A stretch of DNA of 64,000 bases from Methanocorpusculaceae archaeon UBA425 (GTDB lineage: Archaea; Halobacteriota; Methanomicrobia; Methanomicrobiales; Methanocorpusculaceae): positions 1 to 64,000 of the forward strand of contig DAWV01000017.1 in the NCBI GenBank assembly GCA_002506085.1. Reading direction: 5' to 3'. The position numbers were made by a program, and so were the translations under genes. Of the stretch, positions 7,960 to 16,830 are shown piece after piece. Under the pieces are notes generated by a model. That model saw only the letters and a list, made by a program, of their open reading frames with translations, was not told where the DNA came from and ran no database searches. Numbering within the stretch: the stretch's first letter is position 1; every line of letters begins with the position of its first letter.

Positions 7960-9120
7960 TCAGAAGTTTTCAATCACGCGAATATGCTGATCATATTCCT
8001 GATTGAATGCTTCAACACGTGTGTGAACCCTGGCAAACATCCCGCCCGAGGTAAGAATCAGCGTGTTCTTTTTATTGATGGCTTTCAATACACATTTATC
8101 GATTACCCCATAGGTGAATTCAGGACAGATATTGCCATTCCCGGCAAATGTTTTTGCTTTCGTCCCCATCGCACCGACGGCGGCAATGCTCCCTGATGCC
8201 AGGAGATTTTGCACGATTTCCGGAGAGGTATGTTCCACATCAGCCAGATAAATATCCCCGCATGTTTTCTCCTCTTTTCTTTGCAGTCCGCAGTTTTCAC
8301 AAAGATAGGTAATGAAGTCCAATGCTGATTTCGGAAGTTTTTCAATCTGCGGCATGCCTTTTTCCGAGAGTCCTTCATAGAGCTCCAGGAGGACCGGCAT
8401 AGAGAGTTTGCAGGATCTGACGAGGTCTTTGTTGTAAAAGACATCGCCGGGTTTTCCTGCCAGGAGGACAGTGCCGCCTTTGATAAGGAGAACACGGTCT
8501 GCCCAGGGATATGCAAGTTCCACATCATGCGTCGAGATAATGATGGTTTTTCCGTTTACCTGCATTTCATCCAGAAGTTCCATGATATCTTCGGACCCCG
8601 CCGGGTCAAGAGCACTTGTCGGTTCGTCAAAGACCAGAACATCCGGATTCATGGCAAGGATTCCTGCCATCGCAGCACGTTTCTTTTCCCCGCCCGAAAG
8701 CTGATGGATAGGCCGCCGCTCAAACCCGGCGAGACCTGTATCATTAAGAGCATCAAAAACAACGGTCCGTACTTCATCACGCGACATGCCAAGATTCACC
8801 GGACCGAAGGCAACATCCTGATAGACTGTCGGAGCAATTGTCTGCGTATCCGGATTCTGGAATACGAATCCCACTCTTCTCCGGATTTCCCGCAATGCCT
8901 CTCTATCATAGGTGAGCTTTTTTCCATTGAAAAGAATCTCCCCGGAATCTGGTTTGAGCATGCCGTTGAACATCAGAAGCAGTGTCGATTTTCCGGCACC
9001 ATTCGGTCCTACAAGAGCGATCTTCTCACCATGATTGATGGTGAACGATACATTATCCAGTGCTTTGGGCCCATTCGGATATTTATAACTGACATTATGT
9101 AATTCAATGATTGGTTCCAT
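7960..9120 (-). CDS. cbiO: Cobalt/nickel ECF transporter ATPase CbiO with C-terminal extension
   Basis: 386-residue ATPase of the cobalt ECF importer. Walker A GPNGAGKST, signature LSGGEKKR and Walker B VLVFDEPTSALDP lie in the first 175 residues. Ordinary CbiO ends near residue 275. Here about 105 further residues form a domain with DIYLADVEHTS, GAMGTKAKTF, FTYGVIDKCVLKAIN and LILTSGGM, shared with the second CbiO in this window. Its function is unknown to me and could be regulatory. It follows cbiQ after 3 nt in the same operon. Confidence 0.85.
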   Translation of the reverse strand: MEPIIELHNVSYKYPNGPKALDNVSFTINHGEKIALVGPNGAGKSTLLLMFNGMLKPDSGEILFNGKKLTYDREALREIRRRVGFVFQNPDTQTIAPTVYQDVAFGPVNLGMSRDEVRTVVFDALNDTGLAGFERRPIHQLSGGEKKRAAMAGILAMNPDVLVFDEPTSALDPAGSEDIMELLDEMQVNGKTIIISTHDVELAYPWADRVLLIKGGTVLLAGKPGDVFYNKDLVRSCKLSMPVLLELYEGLSEKGMPQIEKLPKSALDFITYLCENCGLQRKEEKTCGDIYLADVEHTSPEIVQNLLASGSIAAVGAMGTKAKTFAGNGNICPEFTYGVIDKCVLKAINKKNTLILTSGGMFARVHTRVEAFNQEYDQHIRVIENF

Positions 9121-9123
9121 GTT

Positions 9124-9918
9124 TTAGGCTCCGAATAGGATGAATCCGCGGGTATATACCGCAATTACTATGAGACCGGCCAGAAGTGCGATAACACCGG
9201 CCATGAGTGCCGGAGAAAATCTCAGATCATCAGCATTGAGGGCAAACTTTCCATCGTAACACCGGCAGTCCATTGCCATCATGAGATTTTCTCCTGCAAT
9301 CCATGTGTTGATGAACAGGGAACCGGCCATCATACCATAGGAGTTGATTCCCTCTTTTGCCGAGCCGTAACCGAGCCGCATGACCTGGGAGGCATGTATC
9401 TGTGCAGCCTGCTCAATCAGCGTAAAGATAAAACGGTAGATCAGCATTGCAAGATCGATGAACTCATGCGGTATCCTGCATTTTGCCGCAGTCGTAAAAA
9501 GTTCCGTTACCGGTGTTGTGAGTGCTACAAAGAAGAGCGAGCACATACCGGCAAATACCCGTGAAAAAATCAGCAGACCTTCATTCAGACTGCCGGTACT
9601 GACGACAATATTGAACCAGTCAAATACGGGAATGCTGAGAAGAGTGGTGCCGGAATTCCGGAGAAATATAATTACGAGTACACTGATGACTGCAAAACCG
9701 AGGGGGACCGTGAGGAGCATCAGGTAGAACTTCAGATTGATTTTTGCAAGAACCAGCGTCGCGAACATTGTTATTGCAATAATCAGGAGGGGAACTATGA
9801 TACTTTGGGAAGAGATTGCAATGAGAATACAACCCAGACCAAAGACAAGTTTGATGACGGAGTGGATATCACGCAGATGATTGTTCTGCGCTACATTCTC
9901 CAGGAATTCATAATACAT
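9124..9918 (-). CDS. cbiQ: Cobalt/nickel ECF transporter transmembrane protein CbiQ
   Basis: 264-residue T-component of the ECF importer, joining the ATPase to the metal-binding CbiM/N. It has about five to six membrane segments and the family coupling helices, seen as GMCSLFFVALTTPV, RIPHEFIDLAMLIYRFIF, and QVMRLGYGSAKEG near the C-terminal third. The cbiQ-cbiO pair has its own upstream region of 306 nt, separating it from cbiM-cbiN on the same strand. That region carries a promoter motif shared with cbiM. Confidence 0.85.
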   Translation of the reverse strand: MYYEFLENVAQNNHLRDIHSVIKLVFGLGCILIAISSQSIIVPLLIIAITMFATLVLAKINLKFYLMLLTVPLGFAVISVLVIIFLRNSGTTLLSIPVFDWFNIVVSTGSLNEGLLIFSRVFAGMCSLFFVALTTPVTELFTTAAKCRIPHEFIDLAMLIYRFIFTLIEQAAQIHASQVMRLGYGSAKEGINSYGMMAGSLFINTWIAGENLMMAMDCRCYDGKFALNADDLRFSPALMAGVIALLAGLIVIAVYTRGFILFGA

Positions 9919-10225
9919 CCGAGTTTTCTCCAGGTCCTTTCCTCAGGTCTCCATCATCTGTGCCGGCCTGATTTTTAGTGAAAACTTAATTGATGCTAAA
10001 ACTATTTATATTTATCAAAATTAATTTACGTAAAAACTATTTATGTTACATTGCAGCAGGCAGTTTTTTTTCGAATTTTGCCGGAGTATGCAGACCGGAT
10101 GTGCCGGCTGGTCTCCTCACTCATCGGCTTCAATAAAACAGTGGGGATATCGGTTACCTTAATTGAATAATCTATTAAAAAAAAGTTAGTTTAAAACCCG
10201 GAATTATAGTTCCGGATTTATTCTC
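9919..10225 (-). promoter_or_regulatory. cbiQ promoter region with repeated TAAAACTATTTAT motif
   Basis: Intergenic between cbiN and cbiQ. Plus-strand AATTGATGCTAAAACTATTTATA (9988-10010, given here as AATTGATGCTAAAA then CTATTTATA) recurs, with small changes, upstream of cbiM at 11338-11360. A second partial copy, GTAAAAACTATTTATG, lies at about 10030-10045 next to the palindrome TTTACGTAAA (about 10025-10034). Read in the direction of cbiQ, a TATAAATAG box is followed at once by TTTAGCATCAATT, a good place for a repressor. The right half of the gap shows nothing else. Confidence 0.5.
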
Positions 10226-10552
10226 TCAGTTCTGCTGGTTTGTGTTGTTTTTCTTCATGCGTCTTTCAGTTGTCCAGCCGCCAAAGACCCAGCCAATCAG
10301 AAGACCCCCGAAAGCTGCCTGAAGGGCAAAGAGACAGGACTCAATTTCTCCAGACGGCGGAACAAAGGTATAATCAGCATTGTCAATCCACGGCAGGTAA
10401 TTATTGTTTTCCAGAATCACCGAGGCGCCGACATTATCCGACCCGCTCCAGCCTTCTTCATCACCATTGTACATTACCGAGTTCGTAAAGAGGAATATTC
10501 CAACGAATGCTATGATTCCAATGACCATGAGGATTTCCCAGAAATACTTCAT
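10226..10552 (-). CDS. cbiN: Small auxiliary cobalt transporter protein, CbiN-like
   Basis: 108 residues with two membrane helices (near 5-25 and 75-93) flanking an extracytoplasmic loop rich in acidic residues, the layout of CbiN. CbiN associates with CbiM and is needed for metal capture. The sequence is divergent, and the tail is basic (RRMKKNN). It overlaps the cbiM stop by 4 nt, and this coupling carries most of the assignment. Confidence 0.7.
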   Translation of the reverse strand: MKYFWEILMVIGIIAFVGIFLFTNSVMYNGDEEGWSGSDNVGASVILENNNYLPWIDNADYTFVPPSGEIESCLFALQAAFGGLLIGWVFGGWTTERRMKKNNTNQQN

Positions 10553-11247
10553 TCTCCAAACGCCCCCTTTACTTTTGTCACGGCTTCTTCAGAAAGAACA
10601 TTCAGCTTCACCAGAAGATCCGGTTTCAGAATTGTGATGTACTTGAAGATGACGATGAAGACCAGACCTTCCACAATTGCAAGAGGCACCTGGGTGACTG
10701 CGAAGACGCCAAGATAGGTGCCGAATGAAAGCAGGAAACCACCGGCAGTTGCCGGGAATGCAAGTGCAAGCTCAAGGGACGTTGCAACGTACGTCATCAG
10801 ATCACAGAGAACGGCAGCGATGAATACCGACCCGAAGAAGTTGAAGTTCACTTTTCTCAGACCCTTGAAGACAAGATAACCTACAAGAGGACCAATAATT
10901 GCCATCGAGACGACATTTGCTCCAAGTGTGGTAATACCACCGTGAGCAAGGAAGAGCGCCTGAAACACGAGAACGATGAATCCAAGTACAGTTGTGATGA
11001 ACGGGCCGAATGTAATCGATGACAGTGCGGTACCGGTTGGGTGTGAACAACTTCCGGTAACTGAAGGCAACTTCAGTGCTGAAAGAACAAAGATGAAACC
11101 TCCGGCGACACCGAGAAGAGGCAGAGCCTCACGATGTGTCTTAATGAGTTTCCTGAGCTGGTAACATCCGATGATGAGGAACGGGATCATGACAATCCAC
11201 CAGAATATCGCCCATTCAATCGGCAGGAAACCTTCCATGATGTGCAT
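10549..11247 (-). CDS. cbiM: Cobalt/nickel ECF transporter substrate-binding membrane protein CbiM
   Basis: 232-residue S-component. The N-terminus MHIMEGFLP places Met1-His2 as the metal ligand, as in CbiM/NikM, and CSHPTGTAL near residue 67 supplies another conserved His. About six to seven hydrophobic segments follow. It is coupled to cbiN by a 4-nt overlap. The promoter region upstream carries the motif shared with cbiQ. Confidence 0.9.
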   Translation of the reverse strand: MHIMEGFLPIEWAIFWWIVMIPFLIIGCYQLRKLIKTHREALPLLGVAGGFIFVLSALKLPSVTGSCSHPTGTALSSITFGPFITTVLGFIVLVFQALFLAHGGITTLGANVVSMAIIGPLVGYLVFKGLRKVNFNFFGSVFIAAVLCDLMTYVATSLELALAFPATAGGFLLSFGTYLGVFAVTQVPLAIVEGLVFIVIFKYITILKPDLLVKLNVLSEEAVTKVKGAFGE

Positions 11248-11635
11248 ATTTAGAACTCCTTTATGTGCATTTTTTTGACTCCATAAACTCTGTGAGAAAT
11301 GGTCATGTGAAGTGGTGACGATTCACAGCACAAATAAATTGATGTTAAATCTATTTTATAGTTGTTATGTGATGTTTATATTTTTAAAAAGAAAAATCCT
11401 AAGATTAATAGTATAGACGGAATAATTACCCGGATTCCGCAGAATCGCTGTTTTATGCAGGTCTGCTCTTTTTTTTTCTGATTTTTCCCGAACACGCGCT
11501 GCGCAAAAATGTATGAAGAAAACAACCGGCAGATTACCGGCAGTACCATGAACACCGTTTATTCGGGCAGCTATGATACCGTTCTATCCTGCATATGGTC
11601 CACACGATTAAATATTTACTCCTACCATTTTATTT
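11248..11635. promoter_or_regulatory. Divergent region between the two cbiM genes
   Basis: 388 nt between cbiM (minus) and the second cbiM (plus). At 11338-11360 it holds AATTGATGTTAAATCTATTTTATA (minus-strand reading: TATAAAATAG then ATTTAACATCAATT), near-identical to the cbiQ promoter element. On the plus side a TATA-like TTAAATATTTAC (about 11608-11619) lies about 25 nt before the second cbiM's ATG, fitting a leaderless start. No gene was seen. Confidence 0.5.
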
Positions 11636-12361
11636 ATGCACTTTATGGAGGGCTCATTACCCATTGAGTGGTGTATATTCTGGGCCGTTCTTTCGGCTCC
11701 GTTTATCATCTACGGCATCTGGAAACTAACTGGAATGATTAAGGAAAACCGTCGTGTTCTCCCATTGCTGGCAGTATCCGGTGCATTTATATTTGTGATT
11801 TGTGCGTTGCCTGTTGAGACGCCGGTGGGTTGTTCCCATGTTACAGGGACTGGGCTTTCAACAGCATTCTTCGGACCGGGTATTACGTCAGTATTGGGCC
11901 TGATTGTTGTGCTGCTCCAGGCACTTCTGCTTGGACACGGCGGACTGACGACTCTTGGAGCAACCGTATTTTCCCTGGGAATTGCGGGACCGTTTGCGGC
12001 ATGGTTCGTCTTTAAGGGTATGAGAAAAGCCGGGAAAGCAGGTCTTGGAGTATCCATATTCATCGCGGCACTTGTTGCGAACCTTGTTACCTGTATCGTT
12101 GCCTCACTGCAGTTTGCATTAGCTTACTCTGATTTCAGCAGCTTTGCGATGTTCATGTCGTCATGTTCCTCGTTGTTCATCACTTCTCTCTTAGGCTATT
12201 CATTCATACAGGTTCCGCTCGCATTTATCGATGGTATCATCTGTGCCCTTATTGCAAAATACATCGTGCGGATTAAGCCGGAAATTTTAAAGACGCTTGG
12301 CGTTATTAAAGATGATGAGATTGCAAAAATCCAGGGTGAAGCCGAAAAAGACAGTATGTAA
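11636..12361 (+). CDS. Second CbiM-type cobalt/nickel S-component, orphan
   Basis: 241 residues, clearly paralogous to the neighbouring CbiM: N-terminus MHFMEGSLPIEW with Met1-His2 retained, and GCSHVTGTGL in place of GSCSHPTGTAL. About seven membrane segments. No N, Q or O gene follows it; the next gene is a convergent methyltransferase. It must share an energising QO pair, either the adjacent one or the CbiQO pair at 25.7-27.7 kb, which lacks an M gene of its own. Nickel and cobalt cannot be separated by sequence alone. Confidence 0.8.
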   Translation: MHFMEGSLPIEWCIFWAVLSAPFIIYGIWKLTGMIKENRRVLPLLAVSGAFIFVICALPVETPVGCSHVTGTGLSTAFFGPGITSVLGLIVVLLQALLLGHGGLTTLGATVFSLGIAGPFAAWFVFKGMRKAGKAGLGVSIFIAALVANLVTCIVASLQFALAYSDFSSFAMFMSSCSSLFITSLLGYSFIQVPLAFIDGIICALIAKYIVRIKPEILKTLGVIKDDEIAKIQGEAEKDSM

Positions 12362-12421
12362 AAGACAAACAGAAAAAATACTTATAATGAAAAAAATTAA
12401 TCTTTTTTTAGTGTAATTGAT

Positions 12422-13294
12422 TCAGTGTTCGTCATAATTGCCGGGACTATGCACATCCCAGTAAATATGGGCATCCAATCCGGCATCCGGGAAAAAGAGC
12501 TGTCCACCCTCGCCCTTTATCATGATGTCCTGAAGATACTCCCCGATAATTTTCTTCTGCCAATCCTCATGTGCATCCATCCTGTCGGCATAATCGGATG
12601 TTACGGCGGCAATATCCGGATACCCCCGTAAATCATTCATAGGGGAGACTGAAAGATTCGCATAAATTCCCATCTGATACAGACAATTCCACACTATATC
12701 AGCATTGGGTTTTGAACAATATTCCACCCCGTGCAGTTTTTTCCAGAGAGCGGCATACACCACTTCCCAATATGGATCTTTCATAAACCAGAAAATATGA
12801 ACCTGCTTTCGCGCCGCGTTATGCATTTTCCAAAGAGCATCTTCTAGATCCGGCATATTCAGGGAGTATGACGAGATAACATAATCATATTTCATATCCG
12901 GGTCTAAATCCACATTCTCCCAGGTATTCTGCATGACGCCGATATCTGCATCAACCATGCAGTGCAGTTTATATTTCTCCATGGCAAGGTTCATCGGCTC
13001 AGAGGGTTCGACAACCGTTACCCGGCATCCGGATTTTGCAAGCGGCACCGCAAGTGTCCCCGGTCCCGCTCCAATATCCAAAACAGTTGAACCCGGAGGA
13101 AAATCAAGAACCTTCAACTGGTCTCCTGCACGGGAAAGTCTGCCGTCAATTAAGTTTTGTATCATCTTGTCGGCAATTTTCTGCATAGAAAAAAATTCAG
13201 CACTTGATTTATACATATTCATACCACGTTGTTTTCTGCATCTGGCAGCCCATTCCTGATTTGCGCTGTTCATTTCATCCCGGTGAATACTCAT
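12422..13294 (-). CDS. Class I SAM-dependent methyltransferase, unknown substrate
   Basis: 290 residues. The SAM-binding motif I is VLDIGAGPGTLAVPLAK near residues 69-85, followed by VTVVEPS (acidic ribose-binding residue) and the motif-IV-like YDYVISSYSLN. The C-terminal third (HIFWFMKDPYWEVVY onward) has no features I recognise. No SD precedes ATG 13294; an alternative ATG at 13273 has GGGAT at suitable spacing. It is divergent from the Nik/Opp-type binding protein across 132 nt and convergent with the orphan cbiM. A role in metal uptake, for example methylating a chelator, would be guesswork. Confidence 0.65.
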   Translation of the reverse strand: MSIHRDEMNSANQEWAARCRKQRGMNMYKSSAEFFSMQKIADKMIQNLIDGRLSRAGDQLKVLDFPPGSTVLDIGAGPGTLAVPLAKSGCRVTVVEPSEPMNLAMEKYKLHCMVDADIGVMQNTWENVDLDPDMKYDYVISSYSLNMPDLEDALWKMHNAARKQVHIFWFMKDPYWEVVYAALWKKLHGVEYCSKPNADIVWNCLYQMGIYANLSVSPMNDLRGYPDIAAVTSDYADRMDAHEDWQKKIIGEYLQDIMIKGEGGQLFFPDAGLDAHIYWDVHSPGNYDEH

Positions 13295-13426
13295 AGGGAG
13301 GGAAAATACATATGACTTTCCGCACGCAACGAGTAATACATATTTTTATTTTTATCATATTTTAAACGCACATATTATTTAAACAAACATATTAATAGAA
13401 TACAAACCAAGAAAATATTAGTAACT

Positions 13427-15016
13427 ATGTACGAGAAAAAACACCTTGCGGCAATTGGAGTCATTCTATTTGCCATTATGCTTGTCTTTTGCAGCGGTTG
13501 TATTGGAGCGGCAGAAACCAACCAGGATGCAGTAGTAAAAATTGCAACGCCAAACGAGATTACTGAAGCCTCGTATTTTGGCAACTACAACTTCGCTCAG
13601 ATGACACGGGTTACCACTCCCCCTCTCGTTCAGGTCGATGAAAACGGCGACTATACCGGTGCTCTCGCAGAAAGCTGGACAGTATCTTCTGATGGAAAAA
13701 CCTGGACTTTCACCCTGGATTCAGATTATCAGTGGAGTGACGGCACTCCCCTGACTGCCGAGGATGTTACATTCTCCCTTGAGTACACAGCAGAAAAAAT
13801 CGCAACATCTCCGGCATGGATGAAAAACGCAACGATTTCCACCAGTGGAAATACCATCATCATCAGTCTTGCAGAACCGGTATACCGTCTTTGCGGCGAC
13901 CTGGTTACTATTAACATTATTCCAAAACACATCTGGCAATCAATTGACACCCCGGAAGAGTACATCAGTAACGGACCTTACGTTGGCTCATCTGCCTATT
14001 ACGTAAAATCTGTTGACATCAATTCAGCAACGCTCATACTTGCAGCAAACCCTGAGTGGAAAGGTGAAGCTCCCTATTATGGAACCATTGAAATCCACTG
14101 GTTTGCAACTGAGGATGCAGCAATCTCCGCTATGCTTGGCGGAGAATGCGACACATACTGGAAGTATGGTGCAGCATTCCCGACAACGTCTGTTGCACTC
14201 CTTGAAGCATCTGATAAATTCACTGCTGTACAGACACCCTCTCTCAAAATGTCCTATGTCGGGTTTAACACCATCACCTCTGAGGTCGGACGTAATCTCG
14301 CCTTCCGCAAAGCAGTCGGTTACGCGCTCAACTATGATGAACTCGTTGAGATTTCAGCCTCAGGATATGGCGTAAGCGCTAACTCGGGTTTCATTCCGAA
14401 TGGCGTTCCCTATTACAAGAACACAACTGCAAACACCTACAACGTCGAAACCGCAAAAACCATGCTTGACGCTGCAGGATACAAAGACGTAAACGGTGAC
14501 GGAATCCGTGAGGACACACACGGAGATGTATTAACAGTTACTCTTCTGACCCGCGACAAAGTCACAGGCGAGCTCATTAAAGAGTATCTTGAAAAAGTCG
14601 GACTGAATGTAGACTACAAATTCACTTCAGATATCAATGCCTGGGTCGAGGTAAAGGAAGCCCATGCCTATGACATCGCCTATAATACTATCACGGCCAA
14701 AGGCATGATGATGGATTCGGGATGGGCAACCGGCTACTTCGCAGACAATACCGTCGGCACAGGCAAACTTCAGAATGTTGATGACCCGGCATTCCTCGAA
14801 CTTTGTGCGAAAATAAGTACAACCCCTGAAGGAGACAATCTGAAATCCCTGATTTCAGAGCTGCAGGATTACTATGCCGGGCAGGTTCCCGGAATTGCGC
14901 TTTACTGGTGCACAGATGTTACCCCAATCAATACAGAAATTGACGGCTGGTACATTTCCAAAGCGACGGGCATCTATAACGAGATTAATCTGCTGTCCAT
15001 TCACCCGGCAGATTAA
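13427..15016 (+). CDS. ABC importer substrate-binding lipoprotein, NikA/OppA (SBP family 5)
   Basis: 529-residue binding lipoprotein, lipobox CSGC with Cys25 as anchor, after a hydrophobic signal. The body has family-5 landmarks: LAESWTVSSDGKTWTFTL, WSDGTPLTAEDVTFSLEY and, late, NVETAKTMLDAAGYKDVNGDG. It heads a five-gene operon. Nickel (free or chelated) is the likeliest cargo in a methanogen among Co/Ni genes, but di- or oligopeptides are equally compatible with the fold. Upstream, ACATATTA occurs twice within an AT-rich promoter region (about 13368-13395). Confidence 0.75.
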   Translation: MYEKKHLAAIGVILFAIMLVFCSGCIGAAETNQDAVVKIATPNEITEASYFGNYNFAQMTRVTTPPLVQVDENGDYTGALAESWTVSSDGKTWTFTLDSDYQWSDGTPLTAEDVTFSLEYTAEKIATSPAWMKNATISTSGNTIIISLAEPVYRLCGDLVTINIIPKHIWQSIDTPEEYISNGPYVGSSAYYVKSVDINSATLILAANPEWKGEAPYYGTIEIHWFATEDAAISAMLGGECDTYWKYGAAFPTTSVALLEASDKFTAVQTPSLKMSYVGFNTITSEVGRNLAFRKAVGYALNYDELVEISASGYGVSANSGFIPNGVPYYKNTTANTYNVETAKTMLDAAGYKDVNGDGIREDTHGDVLTVTLLTRDKVTGELIKEYLEKVGLNVDYKFTSDINAWVEVKEAHAYDIAYNTITAKGMMMDSGWATGYFADNTVGTGKLQNVDDPAFLELCAKISTTPEGDNLKSLISELQDYYAGQVPGIALYWCTDVTPINTEIDGWYISKATGIYNEINLLSIHPAD

Positions 15017-15055
15017 TCATCTTTTTTAAACTGTTGTGACAAACAGTATACACAA

Positions 15056-16024
15056 TTGAAAATACGTATGAACAAAGCTGTTTCCAGAAAAATTATCCGC
15101 TATTCTGTATGTTTGCTGATAGTGGTTCTACTCGTTTTTTTCCTTCCGCGGTGCATGCCCGGAGACCCTGTTCAGTGTCTTGTCGGAGAGGATGTGTATG
15201 TAACCCAGGAAATACTTGACACTCTCACCATTAAGCTCGGACTCGATAAACCACTCTATGAACAGTTTGGCATCTACATCAGAGGTCTCCTCACCGGCGA
15301 TCTCGGTTACTCCTACACCCGCCATCAGACGGTTGCAGATCTTATATGGAGCCGGGTTCCCTGGACACTGCTTCTGACAGGGGTCGCGATGATAATCGGC
15401 TATGCATTCGGCATTCTCGCCGGCACATGGTCCGGATGGATGAGTGAAACAAAACGTTCAAAAGTTCTCACTGCGTTCGGGGTTGTCGTCTCATGTATTC
15501 CCCCTTATCTTCTCGGGCTTATTTTTTTCTCGGTCTTCGTTTACCAGCTGGGGTGGTTCCCATACAAAGGCTTCTACGAAACTCCTGATCTTTTCAGCGT
15601 TGCCTATCATATGGCTCTGCCGATCCTGACTCTCGCATTGTTTGTTTTTGTCAGAAACCTGATAATTATGCGGGGATCGGTTCTTACTGAAAAGAATCAG
15701 CTCTATCCCCAGTTTGCAAAAAGTCTTGGAATTCCACGGAATAAAATCATCTACGGGCATGTCCTGAAAAATGCGATTCTCCCGATAGTTACGCATTTTG
15801 CCATAGATTTCGGGTTCATCCTCTCCGGTGCACTGTTCATAGAAATTATTTTTTCCTTAAATGGTCTTGGACGCGTCATGTATACCGCGATTCTGAACCT
15901 GGATTATCCTGTACTCTCCGGGCTTTTTCTGGTAATCGCTATTATGGTTATCTGCGCCAATCTGGCTGCTGACATTCTCTATGGTATCATCGACCCTAGA
16001 GTGAAACGGGGTGAGGAAGAATGA
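15056..16024 (+). CDS. ABC permease, NikB/DppB family
   Basis: 322-residue inner permease with six membrane spans. The N-terminal FFLPRCMPGDPV is the usual DppB/NikB opening, followed by LGLDKPLYEQFGIYIRG. The EAA-loop region (KNAILPIVTHFAIDFGF) contacts the ATPase. Its stop overlaps the next permease start (ATGA), giving tight coupling. Confidence 0.85.
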   Translation: MKIRMNKAVSRKIIRYSVCLLIVVLLVFFLPRCMPGDPVQCLVGEDVYVTQEILDTLTIKLGLDKPLYEQFGIYIRGLLTGDLGYSYTRHQTVADLIWSRVPWTLLLTGVAMIIGYAFGILAGTWSGWMSETKRSKVLTAFGVVVSCIPPYLLGLIFFSVFVYQLGWFPYKGFYETPDLFSVAYHMALPILTLALFVFVRNLIIMRGSVLTEKNQLYPQFAKSLGIPRNKIIYGHVLKNAILPIVTHFAIDFGFILSGALFIEIIFSLNGLGRVMYTAILNLDYPVLSGLFLVIAIMVICANLAADILYGIIDPRVKRGEEE

Positions 16025-16830
16025 AGTTCGACCGACGGTATATTCTTCCGCTTCTTCTCATTGCGGTTCTTCTCATCGCTGCAGTGTTTCCGGGAGTTTT
16101 TGCTCCGTATGAAGCCGCCGAACGCGACGCGACCTATCAGGCTCCAAGTGCCGAACATCTTCTCGGCACCGATAACATGGGTAAAGACATCTTCTCTCTT
16201 CTGATTTACGGGGCGAGATGGACACTCATAATCGGATTTTCCTCCGGTATTCTTGCAATTATCATGGGGACCGCGATAGGTCTTCTTGCCGGCTGGCGAA
16301 AAGGTATTCCGGATGAGTTTCTGATGGGGACAACAGATATCGTGTTAATCCTCCCGAAAATACCGCTGGTCATCATCCTTGCCGCATATCTGGGTCCGAG
16401 CCCATGGGTCCTGATTCTTGTGCTCGGGCTCCTTTCGTGGGAGTCCATCGCACGTGTCGTGCGTTCAAAAGTGATACAGATTAGGTCATCCAACTACATT
16501 CTCGCTGCCCGCTGCCTCGGGTTTTCCGACGCGAAAATTATGGTTCGTGAAATTCTTCCCATCGTATTCCCGGTTATTGTGCCGAAGTTTGTTCTCGTTA
16601 CTGCGGCTGCCATGATTTCCGAGGCATCACTTGCATTCCTCGGACTTTCCGACCCGATGATGGTATCCTGGGGCGGGATGATTTCAGATGCCTTCACGTA
16701 CAGCGGGTTCCTCCGGGGAATGTGGTACTGGTGGCTTCCGCCGGCACTGTGCATTATCCTTGGTGTTCTGGCAATTACGAGCCTTGCCTTTATCCATGAA
16801 CGCGGGGTTCGTGAGGTAGTGCAGTTATGA
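16021..16830 (+). CDS. ABC permease, NikC/DppC family
   Basis: 269-residue second permease of the importer. HLLGTDNMGKDIFSLLIYGAR (split: HLLGTDNMGKDIF, SLLIYGAR) near residues 47-67 is the DppC/NikC hallmark, and the coupling loop is REILPIVFPVIVPKF. It has six membrane spans. Overlaps of 4 nt at both ends place it firmly in the operon. Confidence 0.85.
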   Translation: MKFDRRYILPLLLIAVLLIAAVFPGVFAPYEAAERDATYQAPSAEHLLGTDNMGKDIFSLLIYGARWTLIIGFSSGILAIIMGTAIGLLAGWRKGIPDEFLMGTTDIVLILPKIPLVIILAAYLGPSPWVLILVLGLLSWESIARVVRSKVIQIRSSNYILAARCLGFSDAKIMVREILPIVFPVIVPKFVLVTAAAMISEASLAFLGLSDPMMVSWGGMISDAFTYSGFLRGMWYWWLPPALCIILGVLAITSLAFIHERGVREVVQL

